The notes beneath the pieces are model-generated. The model ran no database searches and was not told the origin of the DNA. It saw only the letters and a program-made list of their open reading frames with translations. The position numbers and the translations under genes are program-made. This document shows positions 18,802 through 27,242 of a stretch of 64,000 nt of DNA, piece by piece (position 1 is the first letter of the stretch; every line of letters begins with the position of its first letter). This DNA comes from Bog-159 sp963785255 (lineage in GTDB: Bacteria > Acidobacteriota > Terriglobia > Bryobacterales > Bryobacteraceae), in the NCBI GenBank assembly GCA_963785255.1, contig CAWAUR010000013.1, positions 62,001 to 126,000 of the forward strand, in the 5' to 3' direction.

Positions 18802-20160
18802 TTACTCTACGGTGAAATTGGTGGTAGTCGTAAACGAGCCGTTCGGTGTTGTGATGGTAACCGGTCCGCTGGTGGCGCCTGCCGGAACTGTCGCGGTTAC
18901 GGATTGAACCGAAGTCACCTTGATACCTGCCGCCGGCACGCCATTGAAGGTGACCGACGTAGCGCCCAGCAGGTAGTTGCCCCAAAGAAGCACCTTCAGC
19001 CCCGCACCGCCCGACGACGGGTAGAGGCCGGAGAGCATTGGCGTAGGCTTGGGCAGCCCGATATCCAGGCTGAACACCGCCCCCTGGCTGGGGTAGTTTC
19101 CTCCGTTCGGCGCGGCTCCATACAGCTTGCCGTCCATACCCTCCACCAGGATGCAGGCGCAGTGGCCCTGCGATCCCGCAGCGTCCATCTGGTAGACAAG
19201 CTCAATCGCTTTGGTCGAGAAGTTGTAGCGAAAGATCTGGTTGTATACGGTGGTGCCGTACAGGTTCCCATCGGCGGCCTGCATCAGGGAGCGGGGCGAA
19301 CTGATCGTGGTCGGGAAGCTGGCGAAGTCATTGTACTCGCCCGCAAGCGAAGCGCGATAAAGCAACCCCGTGTTATTCGCGCCGCCCGCGGAGAAAGTGC
19401 CATAGAGATACCCGTCCGCTGCCGCCACTAGAGGAAGGGCGTCGTAACTAGGGACCTTCGGGAAGGTGAGGACCTGGGAGTAAGTGCCCGATTGGGTGAA
19501 ACGGTAAATAAACACTGGGCTGATGCCGTGGGGCTGCTGCACGCCGACGCTGTAGAAGCTGCCGTCGGGTCCAAGAATCAATTTGGTCAGGCCGTCTGGC
19601 ACGCCCTCGTTTCCCGAGAACTGATGCAGGATAGTGATCTGACCTGTCTCCGCAACTCGCGCGCAGGCGTAGATGCTCTGACTGTTGACGACTCGTCCTG
19701 CGATGTCGTAAATCTGGTTGGGCGGAGCAACGGTCGTATTGAACGTCGGACCCCACGGCCCTGGGAACGGATACTCTTGCAAGTTCTTACCGGAGGGCTC
19801 CATCGAGTAGTAGTAGTTCTGGTATGGCTTCGTTCCGGTAAAGGCCGAGCCATACAGCTTCCCGTTTGTGGCTTCGACAAACGCGTCCATTGTCGTGGAC
19901 TGTGGGAAGGAGTAAACCGGGGCAAACGCTCCGCTGCTGGTAACTGTAAAGACCGATCCCCCAGTTCCGCCGGCGACCCAACTGCTGAGGATGTAGAACA
20001 AACCCGGGCCACCCTCGAATATTCCATACAACCCGCCCAGGTTTGAGCCGAGCGGAGGGGAGTAGAGAAGTCTGTAGGCCGGCCCCTGGGCCGCCGTGGT
20101 CCCCGAAATAAGGCAGACAAGGCAGGCCGCTAGAGTGACAAAGGTCCTTCTGAGCATCAT
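18802..20160 (-). CDS. Secreted GloVer-type repeat protein with C-terminal IPT/TIG domain
   Basis: The 452-residue product has a signal peptide (MMLRRTFVTLAACLVCLISG, cleavage near TAAQG), then repeats with the phrase DGxLYGT or NGKLYGS at about 35-60 residue spacing (for example AADGNLYGTT, MDGKLYGAAPNGGN), typical of choice-of-anchor GloVer proteins. The last 80 residues (PMLSGLYPSSGG to NGSFTTTTNFTV) form an IPT/TIG immunoglobulin-like domain. I use ATG 20160 or 20157; the longer frame to 20211 overlaps the upstream gene. Likely extracellular; function unknown. The pqqA-like gene follows immediately. Confidence 0.8.
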   Translation of the reverse strand: MMLRRTFVTLAACLVCLISGTTAAQGPAYRLLYSPPLGSNLGGLYGIFEGGPGLFYILSSWVAGGTGGSVFTVTSSGAFAPVYSFPQSTTMDAFVEATNGKLYGSAFTGTKPYQNYYYSMEPSGKNLQEYPFPGPWGPTFNTTVAPPNQIYDIAGRVVNSQSIYACARVAETGQITILHQFSGNEGVPDGLTKLILGPDGSFYSVGVQQPHGISPVFIYRFTQSGTYSQVLTFPKVPSYDALPLVAAADGYLYGTFSAGGANNTGLLYRASLAGEYNDFASFPTTISSPRSLMQAADGNLYGTTVYNQIFRYNFSTKAIELVYQMDAAGSQGHCACILVEGMDGKLYGAAPNGGNYPSQGAVFSLDIGLPKPTPMLSGLYPSSGGAGLKVLLWGNYLLGATSVTFNGVPAAGIKVTSVQSVTATVPAGATSGPVTITTPNGSFTTTTNFTVE

Positions 20161-20179
20161 GGTTATCCCCAATGTCGAT

Positions 20180-20749
20180 TTAAGGGCAGTTGGCGAATAC
20201 CAGGACGCCACTCACCGCGCCGCCGCTGGCGACTGAGCCACAGTTCTTGTATGTGGTGCCATTATTCACCGAGCAGACAGTTGGCACGTACACGGCCCCG
20301 TATTTCGTTCCGGACTCCGTCACGTCGGCCAGAGTCGGCTCCGTGAAGGAGGCCGTGTACCAACTGGTGACGGTGGGGCCGCTCGAGCAGACCGTCGGCG
20401 CGACGGGACTGTCCCATAGGTAAGTCAGGCTGCAGTTGGTCACCGGGTAAAGGTAAGCAAGGCCAAAGTTGCTGTAATCGCCGGAGCCGGCCAGTTTTCC
20501 AAGGTTGGATGCGTTACCGTTCAGGCTATTGCGGTGCTGGTTGTATTGTCCGGTAAGGACGCAAGGGTCCGTGCTGCCGGAACAGGCGCCGCTCGCGGGC
20601 GGGGGCGCTCCCGGCCCGACGGCCCACGATCCAGGTGTCACGTACGGGCCGCCGTAGGGCAAGTCCGGGTCAACGCTGGCCGTCTGGGGCATCGCTGGGC
20701 CTACGAGGAACGCCAAGCCGCACAGCAGGCAGAGCACGGAAAAGATCAC
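20180..20749 (-). CDS. Small secreted Cys-containing protein, 5' end at a repeat border
   Basis: The 189-residue product has a hydrophobic signal (MIFSVLCLLCGLAFLVGPAM) and a Gly/Ser/Thr-rich mature part with six cysteines (for example GACSGSTDPCVL and VCSSG). The GTG start at 20749 lies inside the direct repeat, immediately behind a run of nine C on this strand, with no ribosome site. The native 5' end may therefore have been replaced when the duplication formed. It ends 19 bases before the GloVer start. No family recognised. Confidence 0.6.
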   Translation of the reverse strand: MIFSVLCLLCGLAFLVGPAMPQTASVDPDLPYGGPYVTPGSWAVGPGAPPPASGACSGSTDPCVLTGQYNQHRNSLNGNASNLGKLAGSGDYSNFGLAYLYPVTNCSLTYLWDSPVAPTVCSSGPTVTSWYTASFTEPTLADVTESGTKYGAVYVPTVCSVNNGTTYKNCGSVASGGAVSGVLVFANCP

Positions 20750-21475
20750 ACGGGGGGGGGATAACTTTATGCATCGGACTCCTCCATTCCAAGCTGAGTG
20801 CGCGTCGAAAATCGGGAACCTGGGTTAACCTTACGCCCTCTGCGTCTGTGTGTCAAGCGAACTGGTACCGGAATAGATTCCAATAAAAGGTAAAGACCTG
20901 GAAATAAAGGCAAAATATTCCGAGGATTTTTCGAGAATGCGCGATGTTGTCACGGCCGCGCAACACGCGGCCACCAACTTGCGCGCCGACTTACTAACTG
21001 ACATCACAGGAACTTCGCCACACGCTCGCGGAAACGGGTATAAATCCACGAGACGGCCAGCAGAATGATTCCCAGTACGATGAACGAGAAGATGCGCGGC
21101 AGCGTTTCCAGATGACGCAGATCCCACACGAACAGTTTCATGATGCAGGCCAACAGCAACACCAGCCCCGAGAGACGCAGGACGCGATCGCGCAGCGGAA
21201 AGCCGGATACCAGCAGGATCACACCTTGAATGCCGCAGGCCATGGTCAGCATGCTGCCCGAGACGCGGTAATAGAGGAGCAGCGTAGTCAGCGTGGTGGC
21301 CAGCAGCGAGAAATAGAGGCGTGCGCGGCCATCGCGCCGCGACAAAAGTTGCGCGCCGTAGAAGCAAGCGATGGGGGCCGTCGGCGGCCACACGGCGGCG
21401 GAGAGATCCGGCAGATTCACCACCGACCAGCCATACGCCAGCGCCGCGGCGGCACAGCTTTGTCCGGCGAACGCG
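20727..21475. repeat. Direct repeat, copy 2 (contains the intact DUF2339 3' end)
   Basis: Partner of 17969-18621. It begins GGCAGAGCACGGAAAAGATC with nine G at 20752-20760, includes the 180-base intergenic stretch before the DUF2339 stop, and continues about 470 bases into that gene. The two copies bracket the block with the pqqA-like, GloVer and secreted genes. Confidence 0.85.
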
Positions 21476-23655
21476 TCGAGTTTCCATTGGCGCGATGCGA
21501 GAATCAATGCCAGCGCCATGGCGGCCCATATTGCCGCTACCATCTCGACCGGCAGCAAGGCCCACACGGCCATCGTTCCGAAAGCCAGCGCGATGCTGGA
21601 GGACACCATCAACACGATGCCATCTTCATGGCTGCGGACAGGCCGGGAGGCCTGTCCCACTAGGGCGTAGAGCAATAGCGCGGCCCACAATGGCATCAGG
21701 CGGAGATCCCACGGGCCGGAGTTCTGCAGATCCGCCACATTGAATATCCATACGCGGAGCGCGCCGACCAACGCGACGGCGTAGGCCATGCGGCGGAAAT
21801 CGGCGGGCAGGCGGCGCATCCCCAGTTCCAGGATCAGTAGCGCGAGCGCCATCCAGGCCACGCCCAGATATTCGCCGGGCACGAGCCGCCACTCGAGCGC
21901 CATCAGCGCGATTACCGCCGCGCCCGCGCCCGCCACGCGCAACACCGTGCGTTCGTCTTCCAGCAGCCGGTCCGCGCCGGAGCACAACGCGCACAGCACG
22001 GCCGCGTAGCACACGCCCGCAGCTACGGCGAGCGGCAACTCGCGCGTTTCGACGGCCGCGCCCGCTAGCCCCAACGCGAGCAGGAAGTAGGCTTGCAAGC
22101 GAAAATCGAACAACTTGCGCCACCAGCCGAAGCCGAACGCGCCGGCGGCGGCGGCCATCCACGCCACGCTGCGATAGGGTTCGTGCGCCTCTTTCCCGAT
22201 GATTAGCGCCACGGCTGCGGCGCCTGCATAGCCATAGAAGGCATCCACCGCGGAGAGCGCGCGATTGGCGTAGAAGACCACGGCATCAAGTGACGCGACC
22301 GGCACCCATTCGGCGGCCGTCGAAAAGAGCACATCGTTCGCGACCAGCCGCAACGCTTCCACGCCGAATAGCGACGTGCCGAGCCATCGTAGATACGGCG
22401 CGCGCAGCCGTATGCCGGCGAGATAGAAGATCTCCGCCTCCACGACCAATGCCGAAGCCACCCACTGGCGATCGAGTTTCTGGAAGATCGCGGCCGCCGC
22501 CAGCGCCGCTGTCAGCGTGGCTGCGCCGTGCCATTTTCCCGAGCGAACGCGCGCGATGGCACTTACCAGGTAGGCGGCCGCGGTGGCCGCCAGCAATATC
22601 CAGATTCGCTCGGGCGCGGCGGTCTGCCACTTCAGCAGCGACAGGCCAAGGAATCCGGCAGCGTTGATGGGCAATAGCCACGCCTCGGGATGCAGTACAT
22701 CGAAAACTTCGAATAGGACCCAGTAGACGGCGAAGGTGGTCTGCGCCTGCCACAGCGGCGCGCCCGTATCGCCGCGGATGACCACCACCGCATAGGTGGC
22801 GATCAGGGCGAACATCGCCATGCGGACCCACTTGAAGCGATGCGTCACGTACAGCAGTGAAGCCGCTAGCGGAACCAGCGCCACGTGCGGCAGCGAGGTC
22901 ATGTCGGTGATCGCCAGCGTGCCGAAGGCCACGAAATACGCGAGCGCCGTGACCGTCTGCGAACGGTAGCGCAGTGAGTGGAGGATCATGCCCGTGGCGA
23001 CCGCCATCAGCAGGATCGCGCCTACGACCGGGCTTTCGACAACGCGCGCGGCTTCCACTGCATGCATGGCATAGACCGTCACGTAGAGGCCCGCCCAGCC
23101 GCCGCCCAGCAATCCGCGCGCAAACATGCGATAGCGTTCGCGCGATTCGGAGATAGCGCCGGCGGCCAGCAGAGCGAAGCTCGCCGCCAGACAGATGGCC
23201 ACGCGTCCGGCGGGTCCGAATTGGGTGAAGGAATAGCGCAGCAGCAAGGCCAGACCGACAATCAGGACGAAGACGCCGATTTTGTTGAGCCAGTTTCCGC
23301 CCAGGATAGTCTCCCATTCGCGCGTCGGACGGGCCGGCGCGGGCGCTGTCACTGGCACTGGGGTGGGATAGGCCTCCTGGCCTGTCCCGGACGGTGTCGC
23401 CGCTGGCGCGGGTTCTGCCACCACTGGCGCTGGGGTTGTCACCGGTGGTGCGGGTGCCACCGGTGGTGCGGGTGCCACCACTGGTGCGGGTACCACCGCG
23501 GACAGGCCAGGAGGCCTGTCCCACTTAGGCTCAAGCGCGTCGACCCGTTGTCTCAACTCCGCGATGGACGACTCCATCGCTTTCATGCGATCCCGGATGA
23601 CGGTCCACCGGACGAGCAGCACCACGATTACGCCAAATCCGACTAAGATACCCAT
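21004..23655 (-). CDS. Large DUF2339-family polytopic membrane protein
   Basis: The 883-residue protein begins with one membrane helix (MGILVGFGVIVVLLVRW), a short coiled coil (MESSIAELRQRVDALEP), a Pro/Ala/Val-rich linker (about residues 45-105) and then more than 20 hydrophobic segments starting at GGNWLNKIGVFVLIVG, the family's entry motif. DUF2339 proteins have no known function. ATG 23655 overlaps the stop of the preceding acyltransferase fusion by 13 bases, so the two are coupled. Three REP-type palindromes lie inside its coding sequence, all kept in frame. Its 3' end is duplicated at 18238-18621. Confidence 0.85.
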   Translation of the reverse strand: MGILVGFGVIVVLLVRWTVIRDRMKAMESSIAELRQRVDALEPKWDRPPGLSAVVPAPVVAPAPPVAPAPPVTTPAPVVAEPAPAATPSGTGQEAYPTPVPVTAPAPARPTREWETILGGNWLNKIGVFVLIVGLALLLRYSFTQFGPAGRVAICLAASFALLAAGAISESRERYRMFARGLLGGGWAGLYVTVYAMHAVEAARVVESPVVGAILLMAVATGMILHSLRYRSQTVTALAYFVAFGTLAITDMTSLPHVALVPLAASLLYVTHRFKWVRMAMFALIATYAVVVIRGDTGAPLWQAQTTFAVYWVLFEVFDVLHPEAWLLPINAAGFLGLSLLKWQTAAPERIWILLAATAAAYLVSAIARVRSGKWHGAATLTAALAAAAIFQKLDRQWVASALVVEAEIFYLAGIRLRAPYLRWLGTSLFGVEALRLVANDVLFSTAAEWVPVASLDAVVFYANRALSAVDAFYGYAGAAAVALIIGKEAHEPYRSVAWMAAAAGAFGFGWWRKLFDFRLQAYFLLALGLAGAAVETRELPLAVAAGVCYAAVLCALCSGADRLLEDERTVLRVAGAGAAVIALMALEWRLVPGEYLGVAWMALALLILELGMRRLPADFRRMAYAVALVGALRVWIFNVADLQNSGPWDLRLMPLWAALLLYALVGQASRPVRSHEDGIVLMVSSSIALAFGTMAVWALLPVEMVAAIWAAMALALILASRQWKLDAFAGQSCAAAALAYGWSVVNLPDLSAAVWPPTAPIACFYGAQLLSRRDGRARLYFSLLATTLTTLLLYYRVSGSMLTMACGIQGVILLVSGFPLRDRVLRLSGLVLLLACIMKLFVWDLRHLETLPRIFSFIVLGIILLAVSWIYTRFRERVAKFL
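21636..21657. repeat. REP-like palindrome inside the DUF2339 gene
   Basis: Arms GGACAGGCC and GGCCTGTCC around GGGA. In frame it encodes GQASRPV of the DUF2339 protein, in a loop between membrane segments. Confidence 0.85.
23365..23388. repeat. REP-like palindrome inside the DUF2339 gene (linker)
   Basis: Diverged member with arms GGGATAGGCC and GGCCTGTCCC. It encodes GTGQEAYP in the Pro-rich linker. Confidence 0.75.
23500..23521. repeat. REP-like palindrome inside the DUF2339 gene (linker)
   Basis: Arms GGACAGGCC and GGCCTGTCC around AGGA. In frame it encodes WDRPPGLSA, at the border of coiled coil and Pro-rich linker. Confidence 0.85.
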
Positions 23656-26600
23656 GACAATCCCACTAACTCTTCGGCGCGCATTTTCAGCGTCCGCAGA
23701 TCCAATTTCCCCGTGCCAAGCTGGGGCAGCGATTCGACGCGGTACAGATTCTCGCGCTTGGGAATCCACAAATGCGGCAGATCTGTTTCCGCCAGCCTGC
23801 GCCACAATTCGCCCGGCTCCATCTCACTCACATACAGCGCCACCAAACGCTCGCCGCGCCGGTCGTCTTCGACCGCGGTCACCGCGCACGGCGCAGCGCC
23901 GAGCACGTCCACGATGGCGTCTTCGATGCGCAGATGCGGCACCATCTCGCCGCCGATCTTGCTGAAGCGCGAGAGCCGGTCGGTGATGCGAATGAATCCT
24001 TCGTCGTCGATGGCCGCGATATCGCCCGTGATATACCAGCCATCGTGTAGCGCTTCTTCCGTGCGCGCAGGCTCGCCCAGGTAGCCGAGCATGCGGTTCG
24101 ATCCTTTCACCAGCAGCAGTCCCGCTTGCCCGGGTCCGAGCGGCGCGAACGTGGCCGGATCCACCACCTGCGCGGCCACGCCCGGCAGCGGATGCCCCAC
24201 AGTGCCCGGCTTGTCGCCGATCTGCGAATCCTTGCCCGCCTGAAAGTTGGGCGCGTTCACGGCCACCACCGGCGACATCTCCGTCGAGCCGTAACCTTCG
24301 AGCAGCTCGACGCCGAACTTCTCGCGGAACGCCGCGGCCACCGGCTCGCGCAGCTTCTCTGCGCCCACCAGCACAAATCGCAAGGTGGCAAACTCTTCGC
24401 GCGTGCATTTGCGCGTATAGGTGGCGCAGAAGGTCGGCGTGGAAAGCAGGAACGTGGCGCGATATTTCGCAATCAGTCCGCCGATTGCCTTGGCATCCGT
24501 CGGATTCGGATGGTACACCACGCCGCATCCGGCGACCAGCGGGAACCAGATCGTGACCGTGTATCCGAACGAGTGAAAGAACGGCAGCACGCCTACGATG
24601 CGATCGTGTTCGCCGACCCAGAAAAGTTGCGCCATGGCGTCGATATTCGCCAGCACGTTGTAGTGCGAGAGCATCACGCCTTTGGGAACGCCGGTGCTGC
24701 CGCTTGAGAAGATAACGGTAGCGAGCGAATCCGGACGCGCCGGTCTTCCAAATACTTCGCGCAAAACGGAGCGCGGACCGCGCCGCCAAAACGCGATTTT
24801 CTGCCCTGTATCGCGGCGCGGGAACTCGCGCTCCTTTGCGCGAGCCAGCCATCGCGCGGGGGCCAGTCGCGCGGCGATCAGCGCGCGCAGACGAGCCAGC
24901 GTGCTTACCCGCGCCAGAATATCTTCCACGAAGACCATGCCGGGCTGCTCTTCGATCCTGGCCTTGGCCAGAAACACGCGCGACGTGACCACCGTGCGGA
25001 TCTGGCATCGCTCGCGCGCGGCCTCCATGGCTTCCGGGCCGGCCGTGAAGTTCAGGTTCACGGGAACGCGCCCGGCCAGCGTGATGCCCACGTTTGCCAC
25101 TGCGCCCGCGACTGTGGGCGGCAGCAGCACGCCGATCATCTTTTCATCGCGCAGTGTGCGCGCCCATTGGGCCACCAGCAATCCGCCGGTGAGCATGCGC
25201 CCGTAGGTCAGCTCGCGGCCCGTGGAATCGGCCATGGCGAGGTGATTCCAATTGCGGCGCGCGCTACGCACGAGGCGGCGCGGCAGCGTATCGCCCGCGG
25301 TTTCGCGATGCGCGGTGGCTTCCGCCGCCAACTCCTGAATCGCTTGCCGCACCTCATGCGCGCTAGAATTCGCCGGCATCGGATTGCCGAACGAAACCGT
25401 CACCGGATACGGAATGCTCTTCGGCCATTTCCAGAAGAAACGGCCGCGCTCGAAACTGAAGATGCTGCCCCACAGGCGGTCGAGATGCACGGGAATGATC
25501 GGCACGGCGCTGTTTTCCAGACCATCCATGATCTTCTCCATGCCGCGCTTGAATGGCAGGATGTTTCCGGTGCGGCTGATGGCGCCTTCCGCGAAAATGC
25601 AGACCACGTGACCGGCGGACAGTTCGCTGCGCGCCGCGCGAATGGCTTCCACTGCCGCGCGACCGCCCCCAACTGGAATCGCCTTGGTCTTGCGGAAGAA
25701 CCAGTTCAGGGCTTTCAGTTCGTAGTAAGGCTTCCACACCGTGAAGCGGATGAAGCGCTGTACGCATGCGCCGATCAGGAAGCCATCCACGTGCGACATG
25801 TGATTCGACACCAGCAGCGCGGGTCCGCGAAACGGCAAGTTCTCCTGGCCCACAATGCGGATGCGGAAGATGGTGTGGGTGATGAGCCAGAGCACGAAGC
25901 GAATGAGAAAATCGTCCACCACCGTGACGATGTACACAGTGATTGCCAGACTGACGAAGCCGAACGCCAGGATGATGTGCGGCGGGCTGACGTCGAGGCC
26001 GTTCTGCAGGCCGTAAAACACGGCCGTCGCCAGCAGCATGCCGAGCGTATTGTAGATGTTGTTGGTGGCGATGATGCGGCCTTTTTCCCGGCTTTCGCTG
26101 CGCTGCTGCAGGTAGGCGTTCAGCGGGACGAAGAAGACGCCCGCCGCGATGCCCAGCATCGAGAGCATCACCACGGACGCGATGTAAGAACCGCGCGCGG
26201 CATAGAGCGCCAGGGTGAAAACGCCCATGAAGATGGAGCCGAGCGGCACCAGTCCGATTTCAACTTTATCGCCGGAGAGGCGGCCGGCCAACATGCTGCC
26301 TGCGCCGATGCCCAGCGAGAGGCAGGTCATCAGCAGTCCGACCAGGCGGTCGCTGGCGTGCAAGGTCTCGCTGCCGAACAGCACCAGGTCCATTTGGAAC
26401 AGTAGCGCCAGGAACCAGAAGTAGGAGATCGCCATGACCGCGAGCCAGAGCGGGCGATCGCGCAGCAAATGCCGCGTGCCATCGGCGATTTCGGCTACCG
26501 GATTCAGCCGCCACGGCTGGCGCGCGCCCGCCGCCGGTACGCGCGTGATGCGAAAGCTGGCCGCGCAGCCGGCCACCGCGACCGCCGTCAGCACCACGCC

Positions 26601-27134
26601 GATCTTCCACTCCGCCGTGGTCCACGCGGTGTAGAGGAACGGCCCGACCGAGGTGCCCAGCACGATGGCCACCAGCGTGGTCATTTCGAGCAGCGCGTTG
26701 GCGCGCGAAAGGTCGCGATCGGAAACCAGCTCGGGCACGATGGAATATTTCGCCGGGCTGAAGACCGTGTAATGCACGGCCATCAAAAAAAGAACCACAA
26801 ACATCCAGGCCACGCTGTGGGAGAGGAAGACCACGATGCCGAACGACATCACGGCAATTTCGAAGATTTTGACGGCGATCAGGACGCGGCGCTTGCTGAT
26901 GGCGTCGGCAAGCTGGCCGGCGTATCCGGTGAACAGCAGCGATGGCAGCACGAAGATGGCTCCGGCGAGGGCGAGATACTTGCCGCTTTGGTCGGCCTCC
27001 GCGACGATGTGCACCGCGCGGAGGGAGACGATGATGCGGTAGGCGTTATCGTTGAAGGCGCCGAGGAACTGGGTCGAGAGGAAGGCCAGGAAGCCGTGAT
27101 TCTTCAGGACGTCTTTGAATCCGCCGTGTGCCAT
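23643..27134 (-). CDS. LplT-PlsC-Aas fusion: MFS transporter, acyltransferase and acyl-ACP/CoA ligase
   Basis: The 1163-residue protein has three parts. Residues 1-415 form a 12-helix MFS transporter like the lysophospholipid flippase LplT (start GFKDVLKNHGFLAFLSTQFL). Residues about 425-630 are a PlsC-type acyltransferase with SNHMSHVDG (HxxxxD) and FAEGAISRTGN. Residues about 650-1160 are an AMP-forming ligase with SSGSTGVPKGVMLSH and ITGDIAAID. In Escherichia coli LplT and Aas are separate and recycle lysophospholipids at the inner membrane; here all steps are in one chain. ATG 27134 is preferred to the GTG further upstream. Overlaps the DUF2339 start. Confidence 0.92.
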   Translation of the reverse strand: MAHGGFKDVLKNHGFLAFLSTQFLGAFNDNAYRIIVSLRAVHIVAEADQSGKYLALAGAIFVLPSLLFTGYAGQLADAISKRRVLIAVKIFEIAVMSFGIVVFLSHSVAWMFVVLFLMAVHYTVFSPAKYSIVPELVSDRDLSRANALLEMTTLVAIVLGTSVGPFLYTAWTTAEWKIGVVLTAVAVAGCAASFRITRVPAAGARQPWRLNPVAEIADGTRHLLRDRPLWLAVMAISYFWFLALLFQMDLVLFGSETLHASDRLVGLLMTCLSLGIGAGSMLAGRLSGDKVEIGLVPLGSIFMGVFTLALYAARGSYIASVVMLSMLGIAAGVFFVPLNAYLQQRSESREKGRIIATNNIYNTLGMLLATAVFYGLQNGLDVSPPHIILAFGFVSLAITVYIVTVVDDFLIRFVLWLITHTIFRIRIVGQENLPFRGPALLVSNHMSHVDGFLIGACVQRFIRFTVWKPYYELKALNWFFRKTKAIPVGGGRAAVEAIRAARSELSAGHVVCIFAEGAISRTGNILPFKRGMEKIMDGLENSAVPIIPVHLDRLWGSIFSFERGRFFWKWPKSIPYPVTVSFGNPMPANSSAHEVRQAIQELAAEATAHRETAGDTLPRRLVRSARRNWNHLAMADSTGRELTYGRMLTGGLLVAQWARTLRDEKMIGVLLPPTVAGAVANVGITLAGRVPVNLNFTAGPEAMEAARERCQIRTVVTSRVFLAKARIEEQPGMVFVEDILARVSTLARLRALIAARLAPARWLARAKEREFPRRDTGQKIAFWRRGPRSVLREVFGRPARPDSLATVIFSSGSTGVPKGVMLSHYNVLANIDAMAQLFWVGEHDRIVGVLPFFHSFGYTVTIWFPLVAGCGVVYHPNPTDAKAIGGLIAKYRATFLLSTPTFCATYTRKCTREEFATLRFVLVGAEKLREPVAAAFREKFGVELLEGYGSTEMSPVVAVNAPNFQAGKDSQIGDKPGTVGHPLPGVAAQVVDPATFAPLGPGQAGLLLVKGSNRMLGYLGEPARTEEALHDGWYITGDIAAIDDEGFIRITDRLSRFSKIGGEMVPHLRIEDAIVDVLGAAPCAVTAVEDDRRGERLVALYVSEMEPGELWRRLAETDLPHLWIPKRENLYRVESLPQLGTGKLDLRTLKMRAEELVGLSWVS

Positions 27135-27242
27135 GCCAGGTATCGGTGCACGGCGTCCGCCAGGGCGCCGGTGTGTGAAAGATACCACGGATCAATGGGT
27201 TAGGGGAAGATTGCCGGGAGTTAGCGAACGCCGATATACATT

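Noticed and set aside
25167..26405. 412-codon open frame on plus
   Set aside because: Antisense of the LplT-PlsC-Aas gene, His/Arg/Ala-rich and without motifs.
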